Shown here piece after piece: positions 18,605 through 27,749 of a DNA stretch of 64,000 nt. Made by a program: the position numbers and the translations under genes. The stretch comes from an uncultured Aquimarina sp. (lineage in GTDB: Bacteria > Bacteroidota > Bacteroidia > Flavobacteriales > Flavobacteriaceae), in the NCBI GenBank assembly GCA_947498705.1, contig CANMLW010000001.1, positions 744,001 to 808,000 on the forward strand, in the 5' to 3' direction. The notes below the pieces were generated by a model. It saw only the letters and a list, made by a program, of their open reading frames with translations. It ran no database searches and was not told the DNA's origin. Numbering within the stretch: position 1 is the stretch's first letter; each line of letters opens with the position of its first letter.

Positions 18605-19258
18605 TTACCAATTTACTTTTTTTAAGAGGCTATTTTCGTCTATACCATCTTTGTAAATTCCAATCTTAATTTTAGTTATTAAACTATCTTCTATCTTAAA
18701 GAAAGCTTTTTTCCTATTATTTCGATATGTCAATGTTTTGTCATTTATCTTATAATCACTACCTAATTCCTTAATCAAGTCAGATAGTTTCATTCCTACT
18801 TCAAGTTTATTATCATAAAGGCTTATTCCTTTGTCTTTTAAGGTGATTTCAACAAATTCATCAGTATTTTTTTCATACTTGTATGGATTAATCGAATCAT
18901 AAATGACCATATTTCCAACTATATTTGTAGGATTCCCCCCCTTATCTTTTTTGATAAGAGTATAATACCCATAAAAGTTATTCTTTGCTCTATCAGGAAA
19001 AATCAAAGTATTTGTTTTGGATAAAAAAGTTGTAGTAACTCCATCTAATTGTGATTTTACGTTTTGCACATCAATATCCCTATCCAACAAATTTAACGTT
19101 TTATTATTTAAAGATGTGTTTAGAATGTCATCGATTTTTTGAATAACATCTTGATTTTCTTTTTTTTCAATATTATTACTTTTATTACAAGATGAACAGA
19201 AAATCAAAACTAATATTATTATTTTAACTGTTTTTCTATTTATAGAATCTCCTTTCAT
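18605..19258 (-). CDS. small lipoprotein downstream of Rhs protein, candidate immunity or accessory protein
   Basis: 217 residues from ATG 19258 with signal MKGDSINRKTVKIIILVLIF and CSSC lipobox (Cys27). The rest is beta-rich: FYGYYTLIKKDKGGNP, NMVIYDSINPYKYEKN, FVEITLKDKGISLYDN, and a repeated lysine-rich end ITKIKIGIYKDGID. I do not recognise a domain. The start lies 4 nt after the Rhs stop, so translation is coupled. Polymorphic toxins are commonly followed by their immunity gene; since the Rhs tip is secreted through the envelope, a periplasmic lipoprotein immunity protein is plausible. Equally it could be an unrelated accessory protein. A longer frame reaching 19420 overlaps the Rhs gene and lacks the signal at its start. 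Confidence 0.6.
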   Translation of the reverse strand: MKGDSINRKTVKIIILVLIFCSSCNKSNNIEKKENQDVIQKIDDILNTSLNNKTLNLLDRDIDVQNVKSQLDGVTTTFLSKTNTLIFPDRAKNNFYGYYTLIKKDKGGNPTNIVGNMVIYDSINPYKYEKNTDEFVEITLKDKGISLYDNKLEVGMKLSDLIKELGSDYKINDKTLTYRNNRKKAFFKIEDSLITKIKIGIYKDGIDENSLLKKVNW

Positions 19259-19262
19259 AATT

Positions 19263-22200
19263 TTAATAACGATTTGGTTTAATAAAATCATTGTCATGTA
19301 ACCTCTGGCTATCGTAATTCCAAGCCCTTCTAATAGCTTCTCTTCTTTTTCGATCACAATCTGGACAACCTTGTTGAGTAGTGCCTGTTGGCGCGGGAGT
19401 AATAGATGGAGTAATTCCATTAGGAGTTAAGCTATTTACAGATGTAGGAGGGTTCATTGCTCTATTCAAATGTCTAATTACGTCCGTACTACCATCCATC
19501 ATAGTAGGTACTCCATCTACAAAAGATATAAATCTATCAACATTGGGGTTATACATCCAATAGATCATACTTTCTGGATTTTCTATTTGTGACCCATCAG
19601 GACCAACACCTACAGATGCGTTACCACCTATTACTGTCGCTCCTGTAATTTTTGATAACTCTGCGGCAAATGACCTAGTATCACTAGAACCACAAGTAGC
19701 ACCATTACAATTACCCATGTATATTATTGCACTACTAGTGAAATTGATTTCTCCATTTTTAATAGCATCATTTAAAACACTTAAATCAGAAGTGCTAATA
19801 TCAGTATTTCCAGAAGATCCACTACCCCAGATATTACCTGGAACACCATGACCCCATATAGCAGCAAAACCAATACCATTTGGATCAGAAGCAGATGCAT
19901 TTCTAAAAGCATTAACAAAACTATTTATACCTCCTGATTGTATGTTAGTATGTTGTGTATTAGGATGTGCTCTCTCTAAAATATCACCCCTATACTTCAC
20001 ATCATTACCAAGTGTAATTGCCAAAACAGCTTCTAATCCTTCAAGCTCAAAGTGACTTATAACTTTATTTTCAGAAAAGGCATATGTAGAATTATAAACA
20101 AATTTTTCAGCCAAAGGATCAACTTGCCAGAATCTTCCAATTGCAGGATCATGAATACGCCATCTAAACTCATGAACATTTAGCTCTAAATCTTCCGTAT
20201 GCTCTTGACCTTGAAAATTCCAATTATACTCTCTACCAACAATTCTGTTATTGTATCCTTTATGTTCAAGTCCAAAAGGATAATAATTCTTTTCTTCTTT
20301 AATAGTAAGTTCTCCTTTGGATAATTTTACTTCATCCACATAAAAATAGGTGGTTTGATCCTCATGGGTATTGTTTTTATCAATTCGTAATACAATCTTT
20401 TTACCAGTTTTTACAGTATATGGATATGAGTATGTTCCTGTAGACAAGTTACTCTCTAGAATATTCCAGCTAAGGTGGTTTCCATTAGCATCCAATTCCT
20501 GGATATATAAACGCACATTAGCATTGGTGTTTCCTTTATCAAAAGTAAGTTGTACAGTGAGTTTATCTCCTGATTGTACTGCAAAATCAGAAAGACTGTG
20601 GCGTAAACCTTCCCAACTCTTATCAACAGTTACTTTTGTCCTACCATTTTCCAATACAGAATTGGCAGCCCCATTATCTTGCCAACCGTCTTTATCATCG
20701 GTAAAACTACTGGCCAAAATGTTTTGATAATCCCCATCGCGATCTGCGTAGGATAGTCTAACGTTTCCTAAATGATCTTTATACTGATAAATATACGTAA
20801 ATCCTGTTAATTGCTGGGTACCATCCCTTCCATCACTATAAACGGGTTCTACATATCCTTCGGCATGGTTAAAGAACTTGAGTTTGGTTCTGGAGGATAC
20901 TCCTGGATCCCAATTCTGGAAAAATAAGTCATATACATAATTACCTGCATATTGTGTTAATACACGCCCTCCTCGTTCTCCTGTAGCTTCTTTAACCAAC
21001 TTGGTACCCGTAGCATCATATCGATATAACATATCCATGGTAGATCCCGGTGGGCCATATTCTCTGCTAGATTGTACATGAATAGGTAGGTTTAAATGAT
21101 TATATCGTATCTCGGAAATTTGCTTATTAAGATCCTTTGTAAGATTGCCATTGGCATCATAGGCATAGTCATCACCAAATGTATTACCATCATTAAACCC
21201 TGTAGAAATATTACTTTGGTCTGTTACCGACATCAATTTATTTCCCTGATCAATACCTTTACTATTTCTATACGAATACACTAAGTTGTCCATTACACCA
21301 AAGCTGGTGGTCTCTTCGTTACGGTGTCCATTCCTGGTTAATGAAAGAATGTTTCCATTTTTATCATAACGAACATTGGTTAGATTATAACTCCCATTAC
21401 TACAATAGGCATCGGTAAGTCTATTTATGGCATCATAACCATAGGAATAGGATCGTTTGGTATTATCATTAGCCGTTTTCCAGATCGTTTCGCTAATATT
21501 ACCATTATATAACGCATCGGCTCTAGCTGTATTTTCGGTTACCTGATCATAGTTAATACCAAAACCAAATAAATCATCTCCTAAAGCAGCGGTATCATTA
21601 ATCCCTTTTAACCATCCTCTAATATTATAAGTATAATCTATCGTTTGCAAAGGACTGACTTCACTATTCCCTACTTTTTTCTGTACTACTTGTCCCAACT
21701 CATCGTACACATTAGAAGCAATCATCTCTACTGCCCGATCATTGATCTTTTGGGTATGGGTTAATTGCCTACCCATATGATCATAGGTAAAGTTGTCTAT
21801 GGTAGTAATTAATGGATTATTATCTTTACTATGAATAGTTTGGCTTTTTAAGACTTTACCTGTAAAATCTAATTCCATCTCTACGATATCTATAGTATTG
21901 AGGTAGTCATTTTTGGCAATGGTAGCAATTACTCTTCCTTTATCATCATAATAAGAAGCCATATGAATCCATTTTCCAGTGCTTAGTACTTTTACCTTGC
22001 TATTACCAGGTAAGCCTTTAAGCTTATTAGTTACCGTTATACCAAATACAGTGCCCGGATTTGGAAGTGCATCATTATAGAACTGATATCCATCATAATA
22101 GTTGATAGTTAGTAGTTCTATATTGGTTTTAGGAAAACTATTATTAGTGTACATAGCATATGTACCCCCTATTAGATGAGGTGAACCATTATTTTCTGAT

Positions 22201-23939
22201 AATGGATTTTGATCGATTTGTTGTTGTATTTGTTCACTAGTCAAATTTCCACTAGTATACAGCCCCGTATAGATTACACGACCAAACGCATCATACTTGG
22301 TAAATGTCCATTGTTTACTGGATCGTTGATTTACATCTTGTGTCAATACAGGTTGATCCAGTTTATTATAAAGAATGTATTCTCGTCCTTTACCCGGTAT
22401 TTTCTTTTGGATCAAACGATTTCTATAATCGTATATATATTGATAACATAATTCTGATAATTCTGCGGGTGATACTCCGTCGGTCACATTTACTTTTGGC
22501 GGAATTACATACGTCAAATTTCCATAGTCATCATATACATAATAGGTGTCATGTGCATCAAACCCAGATACTCCTCTTTCTCCATTGGCATTAAACGTTC
22601 GTTTTAAAATGACCTGCCCTTTCTTATTTTTATATTCACGTATGGTATGATCATTACCAGTATTACTTGCCCAGTTTTCGTCTTTGGTAATCGAGATATA
22701 TAACTGCCCTTCACTATAGGTTCCTTCTTTTCTTAGGTTTGGGTGGTGGGTATTGTGGGGATTAGAAAAGGTTACCTTAAAATAAGGGATGGCATCGGCT
22801 GTCGTATTGGTTTGCCAATCAAATTTTATGGTATGATCTGCATCACTTTCTGGATTCGCTTTCCAAGATGCTCCCGGAGCCCCTTGTTCTAAAGTCCTGT
22901 TAAGCGGTGACGCTTCTAATACACTTTCGGTATATGGATTGGTGGTGTTTTCATATTTTGAAGTATTATAGAAAGCATTTAACTCTGCCAAAGGATTGGT
23001 ATAGATATCCCCTTTTTTAGTACTGGCTGCGGCATACGATAAATATTCTTTGGTCTTTCTTCCTAGATCATCATACTCATGATACGTAACTATATCTCTT
23101 GGTTTAGCGTATTTTACATAGTCTTTTATAGACTGGCTATTATTGGATTGTATGATCTGCGGATTCCAGAAATATTGTCGTACCGATGTGTCGACTGCAT
23201 AGTACAAATAACTTCTAAAGTTAGCATTAACCGTATTGCTTCTCCATTTAAAATCATTCCCTCCTTTTACTCTGGTTCCATTCATATCATACACTCCACT
23301 TATACCACTATTACCACCGGTATAGGTATGAGGATGGATATATCCTACCATCAAATACCAGGTATCTAACTGGGGTAAATCACCTGCCCAAAAGTATGGG
23401 TTATCTTGTGATGTACCGTTTAAGTGATTTACATTATGAGTACCGTGATAGGTCATACCATCTTGTGATCCGGTACGTTTTACCCAAACCATATAACGAT
23501 ACCCTACATTTTTATCCACAGAAAAGTAATCTGTATTCCATCCACCATCGCCATCTCGGGCTGCATCATTTCCACAGCGCCATAACATCGATTGTTCTCC
23601 AAAAGGATTGGTTCCAAAAATACGTTCGTTATCAGAAGATTGCCCATTCATATTATAGGTAGCAGTATGCCCCGTTCCTAAAGTCCAATCGGTGGTCCAA
23701 TCTAATATGTTGGTACTTTGTGTCTGTCCTCCTGCACGTACCGCAACAGATTGTTTGGCACGGCCTAATCCATCAAAATAATTAACAGAAACGACCTTGT
23801 CGCTTTCGAGCACCTTATACTCTTCACCTTCTTTTACCGCTTTTTGATACGCAGTGGTTTTTACATAATTCTCTGTTTGTGTCTGTGCACATACTACTGT
23901 ACTTATTAATACAGCTATGGCCAAAAATATATTTCTCAT
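19263..23939 (-). CDS. DUF6443 Rhs-repeat protein with C-terminal caspase-like (DUF4347-like) tip
   Basis: 1558 residues from ATG 23939, giving the signal MRNIFLAIAVLISTVVCAQ. An in-frame ATG at 23978 would overlap the upstream gene by 26 nt and bury the signal. The N-terminus (TQTENYVKTTAYQKAVKEGE ... SVNYFDGLGRAKQSV) is the DUF6443 domain of Bacteroidetes Rhs proteins. YD repeats follow, then the Rhs core with YQYKDHLGNVRLSY, YYPFGLEHKGYN and the plug DPAIGRFWQVDPLAEKF. The final 254 residues are variable tip: AAIWGHGVPG (tip His60) and IIYMGNCNGATCG (tip Cys107) followed by AELSKITGATVIGGNASVGV. This His...Cys pattern resembles the DUF4347/CHAT-like caspase fold. The tip ends with a CPDC-containing basic tail. 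Likely a polymorphic toxin or protease effector. Confidence 0.88.
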   Translation of the reverse strand: MRNIFLAIAVLISTVVCAQTQTENYVKTTAYQKAVKEGEEYKVLESDKVVSVNYFDGLGRAKQSVAVRAGGQTQSTNILDWTTDWTLGTGHTATYNMNGQSSDNERIFGTNPFGEQSMLWRCGNDAARDGDGGWNTDYFSVDKNVGYRYMVWVKRTGSQDGMTYHGTHNVNHLNGTSQDNPYFWAGDLPQLDTWYLMVGYIHPHTYTGGNSGISGVYDMNGTRVKGGNDFKWRSNTVNANFRSYLYYAVDTSVRQYFWNPQIIQSNNSQSIKDYVKYAKPRDIVTYHEYDDLGRKTKEYLSYAAASTKKGDIYTNPLAELNAFYNTSKYENTTNPYTESVLEASPLNRTLEQGAPGASWKANPESDADHTIKFDWQTNTTADAIPYFKVTFSNPHNTHHPNLRKEGTYSEGQLYISITKDENWASNTGNDHTIREYKNKKGQVILKRTFNANGERGVSGFDAHDTYYVYDDYGNLTYVIPPKVNVTDGVSPAELSELCYQYIYDYRNRLIQKKIPGKGREYILYNKLDQPVLTQDVNQRSSKQWTFTKYDAFGRVIYTGLYTSGNLTSEQIQQQIDQNPLSENNGSPHLIGGTYAMYTNNSFPKTNIELLTINYYDGYQFYNDALPNPGTVFGITVTNKLKGLPGNSKVKVLSTGKWIHMASYYDDKGRVIATIAKNDYLNTIDIVEMELDFTGKVLKSQTIHSKDNNPLITTIDNFTYDHMGRQLTHTQKINDRAVEMIASNVYDELGQVVQKKVGNSEVSPLQTIDYTYNIRGWLKGINDTAALGDDLFGFGINYDQVTENTARADALYNGNISETIWKTANDNTKRSYSYGYDAINRLTDAYCSNGSYNLTNVRYDKNGNILSLTRNGHRNEETTSFGVMDNLVYSYRNSKGIDQGNKLMSVTDQSNISTGFNDGNTFGDDYAYDANGNLTKDLNKQISEIRYNHLNLPIHVQSSREYGPPGSTMDMLYRYDATGTKLVKEATGERGGRVLTQYAGNYVYDLFFQNWDPGVSSRTKLKFFNHAEGYVEPVYSDGRDGTQQLTGFTYIYQYKDHLGNVRLSYADRDGDYQNILASSFTDDKDGWQDNGAANSVLENGRTKVTVDKSWEGLRHSLSDFAVQSGDKLTVQLTFDKGNTNANVRLYIQELDANGNHLSWNILESNLSTGTYSYPYTVKTGKKIVLRIDKNNTHEDQTTYFYVDEVKLSKGELTIKEEKNYYPFGLEHKGYNNRIVGREYNWNFQGQEHTEDLELNVHEFRWRIHDPAIGRFWQVDPLAEKFVYNSTYAFSENKVISHFELEGLEAVLAITLGNDVKYRGDILERAHPNTQHTNIQSGGINSFVNAFRNASASDPNGIGFAAIWGHGVPGNIWGSGSSGNTDISTSDLSVLNDAIKNGEINFTSSAIIYMGNCNGATCGSSDTRSFAAELSKITGATVIGGNASVGVGPDGSQIENPESMIYWMYNPNVDRFISFVDGVPTMMDGSTDVIRHLNRAMNPPTSVNSLTPNGITPSITPAPTGTTQQGCPDCDRKRREAIRRAWNYDSQRLHDNDFIKPNRY

Positions 23940-23952
23940 CTCTAATGCTGTA

Positions 23953-26900
23953 TTAGTTGTTTTTATAATTGTATTCATTTCTTGATAAAATGTTGGCGTC
24001 TTTATCTTTTACCAACTTAAGACGGTTAAATTCATCATAAGAATAATAGGTAGTGTTACCTCTGGGGTCAGTTACGTTATCCACACCAATAAGAGGAATA
24101 TGGGTCATACTGGTAAACTGTGCATTTCTAAAGTAAGAATGATTGCGTAAACTATTTAACTGAGCCTGCACATATTCATTGGTCCCTGCAGTAATGAAAC
24201 TAGTACTTAAGGTATTTTTAATCTGTGCTATGTTATCCAAAACATCCTGTGGCATCCCTTCATATGAAGCATTTACAATTTTAGCAATAGGTAAGGTATC
24301 ATCATATCCCCAGATATAGATAATACGAATACCGTCTGATTGGGAAACCTCTAATGGGTTACCATAGTTGTCATAACGATGATAAGTCAATCGGGTTTCC
24401 AGGCCATTTTCTCCCTTACCTATTTTAACTTCTTTTAGCGCCCGTAGATTTGCTTGAAAACTACCGTACACCTTATAGACAATATCCAACGGCTTTAAGT
24501 TATCTCCTCTAGGATCATTCGATTCATCGACTACCTCATTATTACTAATCCATATCGGTTGGGTATCACGATACAGCAAGCGTTGTTTAAACGTTCTGGA
24601 CACTCCATTTTCTTTAACTTCTCTGGTAATCCAATTGGGTTGATAACTATTTGTATCATAGTCATACGTTTCAGAATTCTCTACAATAGATGGAGTGTCA
24701 TTAGTATCATAAAAATATGCTTTACTGATTTTACCCGTTTGATACACTCTACTGTGATATAGGGGGTATTTATAAGCTTCGATAGAAGGATGTGGTAAAC
24801 AGTTTTCATAATAAGGAGCATGTGGATCATAACTTATATTTTGAGATTTTGGAAAAGGACGATCTGGGAAATCCTGATCATAGTATCCATGATATCTTCC
24901 ATAAAATTGATTCCAAACACAACGTTTTCGTTCTATAAATATAGATTCTGCTATTTGATCAGAGGTGCTTCTATAATTTAACGAATCTTTAGAAAGAATT
25001 CTTTTTTCTTGATCATATACGGTTTGAGTCAATAAATTACCGTGCAGATAAGACATATCTTTTACAGGAGGAAAGGGATAATCATAATTTATGTCATAGG
25101 TTGGGTGATCTACCGCAGAAGAATACGTATATTCAGTACTTCCGTTTCCGGTCTTAACTACTTTTACCTTTTTATACCCCACAAAACTTCCTTGACTCAT
25201 CGCTACATCTTGCCTGGCAGGATATTGATATACTTTATAGTTTACAATTAATTCATGAGGTATAGGCCCCCTTGTAGCATTTGAACGGCTTGCCAACAAG
25301 ATATGCTCCTCTCTCATAGTATATGATCTGGTTTTGGTTAAAAAACCATCTATAACTCCAGAAGAAACTATATGACTAATTCTACCTGGTCTGGGATCAA
25401 TGGGTTCTCCAGACTCTGTTTCGTGATATTCATACAACGTATTGGTAGCTACTTGATCTGCATCGGTAAAACGAATTTCTTTAATTCGGATTCCTCCACC
25501 ATACATAAATTTTTTCAAGTTTCTTTTAAAATTTCGGTAATAAATTGTAGTGTGAGTAGATACGTATTCGCTATCTCCAGGACGTGGGTTATCTGCTATA
25601 GAAAATAATCTTACGGTATACGTTCCTGCATCTAATCTTGATTTTACTCCATTGGCATCCAATTCGAACTGAGCAACTCTATTCCCACCTCTATCCAAAA
25701 TATGAATTCTAGAGTTTTCAATAGCTGGCCTATTATTCACTAAAACATTGGATTGTATTACTATTTCTGTACTTTCATTAATGCTAAATGAAAAAGATTC
25801 ATCAGACAAGCCATTAGTATTGCTATTTGCATTATCAAAATCACCAAATTTATACTCTATTGTAGCATTATCGGGATTGTACTCTCTAAACTCCTGATCA
25901 GTAAACATACGGCTCCCTTCATGTGTAAAGGTATTGGATTCGAAAATAAATTCTTTTTTCCCTCCTGTAGGGTATGAGATACTTTTTAAAGCCCCGGTCA
26001 TAACCACATCTTTATTGGCACTATAAGGAAAATCATAGGAATAAGAGATGGTTCCTTTTCGATATCCCCAAATATCGATTTTATTGTTTTCTATACCTCC
26101 AGATAAAGGAAATTCATTATACGATAAATGATATGTAAGTGTATTATTACCATATACTTCTTGCAAAGTGTTTAAAAACAATGGATTTCCAGAATACGTA
26201 AACACCCATTTTTTAATTTCATCTCCTTTTTTGTTAAGTACTTTGACCTCTTTTAATTGTACCCCCGTATTATCTTTATATTCGGGGTGTGGGCCCTGTG
26301 AAATAAATTCCACTTTGGTTTGGTCTCTAAAAACTACAGAACTAAGTTTTTTTGATAGTACGTCTATTTCGGATAATGTTTTACTATAAGCAGGCTTCAA
26401 AATTCCATCATTATAAGACCCATGATAACTATGTATACCACTGGTACTAGCTTGTACATAGCTATCTCTCACATTCTGATCTATCTCATAAAATATCTCA
26501 GAATGAGGAGGGTTAAATATTTCTCTTACATTTTTATAATTAAAACTTGCTAACAAAGCACCACTATCTTTTTTAACACTGCTTATTTTCCAGGCTGAAA
26601 TATATCTACTTTCCTGAGAACTAACGCTACTTGTGGATATAGAAGAACTTTGAAACCTAGGAGCAACAGTTACTCTAGAGGTGCTCTCTTCTGTTTGGTC
26701 TAATAAGTACTTATTTCCTTTTCGATCGGTTACAGTAAAAGATTCGATCTCATATGGATTTTTATATTTTACAGATACTTGTAACTGTGATTCATTAGAA
26801 ATCATTTTAATTTTATAAAGATGATTTTCTTTAATGATTACAAAACGTGCGGTTGCTCCAAAAAGATTTAACTGAAAAAGATCCAGTTCGTTATCATAAT

Positions 26901-27420
26901 TCCCTTCAAAAGTACCTGCACTATTACCGTTGGCTTTCCACATAAAAGCATCTTTTTCGGTACTAGAAAAATTATCCCAATTAAAAAAAGTATTATGCTG
27001 TACGCCTATTTGGTACTTCTGTTGTATTCCAGGTTGAGGAGATTCAATTTGATCGATCTCATCGGCAATATCACGTACGGTCCTAGAGATTACTGCTTCT
27101 CCGTCTAATGCCCAGCCTTTGCCGACCCAACCAGATCGTTCTTCTGCTCGTATACCAAGTGTACTATAACTTAACCCAATATTATACCCCAATTCACTGG
27201 TAAGGGCTTTACTAAATATGGGCACACCAATACTTGGTTGCCCACTATAGTTGTTTACAGGTACTTCTTCAAAATGCATCAAAGCAGCAACTGTAGGCGA
27301 TGGGGGTAAAATTGTGGGTAAGTCTGATGGCTTACTTTGTTGATCCCCTCTAGGAGGTTGCTGTGCAACAACAACTGCCATAAACAGAAAGTGTATTGCA
27401 AGACCAATAATTTTTCTCAT
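23953..27420 (-). CDS. Rhs/SpvB-like N-terminal partner of the Rhs locus
   Basis: 1155 residues from ATG 27420 (MRKIIGLAIHFLFMAVVVAQ signal; an in-frame ATG four codons upstream is also possible). The start of the mature protein, PPSPTVAALMHFEEVPVNNY with IGVPIFSKAL, and LSYSTLGIRAEERSGWVGKG are the SpvB/TcaC-like opening of Bacteroidetes Rhs proteins. Long beta-rich repeats follow, and the end NTTYYSYDEFNRLKLV is a YD repeat. There is no Rhs core or toxin tip, so this is the cocoon half and the downstream gene, 13 nt away, carries core and tip. Two-gene Rhs loci with this order are common in Flavobacteriia. Secretion route is not shown by the sequence; both have Sec signals. Confidence 0.85.
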   Translation of the reverse strand: MRKIIGLAIHFLFMAVVVAQQPPRGDQQSKPSDLPTILPPSPTVAALMHFEEVPVNNYSGQPSIGVPIFSKALTSELGYNIGLSYSTLGIRAEERSGWVGKGWALDGEAVISRTVRDIADEIDQIESPQPGIQQKYQIGVQHNTFFNWDNFSSTEKDAFMWKANGNSAGTFEGNYDNELDLFQLNLFGATARFVIIKENHLYKIKMISNESQLQVSVKYKNPYEIESFTVTDRKGNKYLLDQTEESTSRVTVAPRFQSSSISTSSVSSQESRYISAWKISSVKKDSGALLASFNYKNVREIFNPPHSEIFYEIDQNVRDSYVQASTSGIHSYHGSYNDGILKPAYSKTLSEIDVLSKKLSSVVFRDQTKVEFISQGPHPEYKDNTGVQLKEVKVLNKKGDEIKKWVFTYSGNPLFLNTLQEVYGNNTLTYHLSYNEFPLSGGIENNKIDIWGYRKGTISYSYDFPYSANKDVVMTGALKSISYPTGGKKEFIFESNTFTHEGSRMFTDQEFREYNPDNATIEYKFGDFDNANSNTNGLSDESFSFSINESTEIVIQSNVLVNNRPAIENSRIHILDRGGNRVAQFELDANGVKSRLDAGTYTVRLFSIADNPRPGDSEYVSTHTTIYYRNFKRNLKKFMYGGGIRIKEIRFTDADQVATNTLYEYHETESGEPIDPRPGRISHIVSSGVIDGFLTKTRSYTMREEHILLASRSNATRGPIPHELIVNYKVYQYPARQDVAMSQGSFVGYKKVKVVKTGNGSTEYTYSSAVDHPTYDINYDYPFPPVKDMSYLHGNLLTQTVYDQEKRILSKDSLNYRSTSDQIAESIFIERKRCVWNQFYGRYHGYYDQDFPDRPFPKSQNISYDPHAPYYENCLPHPSIEAYKYPLYHSRVYQTGKISKAYFYDTNDTPSIVENSETYDYDTNSYQPNWITREVKENGVSRTFKQRLLYRDTQPIWISNNEVVDESNDPRGDNLKPLDIVYKVYGSFQANLRALKEVKIGKGENGLETRLTYHRYDNYGNPLEVSQSDGIRIIYIWGYDDTLPIAKIVNASYEGMPQDVLDNIAQIKNTLSTSFITAGTNEYVQAQLNSLRNHSYFRNAQFTSMTHIPLIGVDNVTDPRGNTTYYSYDEFNRLKLVKDKDANILSRNEYNYKNN

Positions 27421-27525
27421 AAAGTGATTCATTGATTTTTTTGTTTTGATATCGTATTACTACAAACTATTTTCAGGCACCAAAACTACGGCAAAACCTT
27501 ACATACTAACGAATATATAGGAGGG

Positions 27526-27571
27526 AAATAAGTCCTGTATCTTCAAGTAGTTTAAGATACAGGACTTATTT
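27526..27571 (-). terminator. perfect 18-bp hairpin after the FAD/Fe-S dehydrogenase gene
   Basis: AAATAAGTCCTGTATCTT (27526-27543) and AAGATACAGGACTTATTT (27554-27571) are exactly complementary with a 10-nt loop. The nearest upstream gene on this strand ends at 27750; the Rhs gene starts at 27420. T-richness after the stem is modest, so it may also be a transcription attenuator. Confidence 0.6.
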
Positions 27572-27682
27572 AGCACGTTTTACTAAGAAATAAAGAGGTA
27601 TTTCGAATTTGATTAAAAAAGGGTTACAAAAAATATTGACAGTGGATAATTCTGACTATCAAAAATCGTATTATTTATATGT

Positions 27683-27717
27683 TTCTGCATACTTCGACAG
27701 GCTAGTATGAACTGTGC
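27683..27717. repeat. second REP-like fragment
   Basis: Within the 27572-27749 gap, CTGCATACTTCGACAGGCTA followed by GTATGAACTGTGC resembles the dispersed flavobacterial ACTTCGACAGGCTCAGT-type intergenic sequence. No other feature is seen in this gap. Confidence 0.35.
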
Positions 27718-27749
27718 TTAAAATTATAAACGAAGTGTATCTGATTGTT

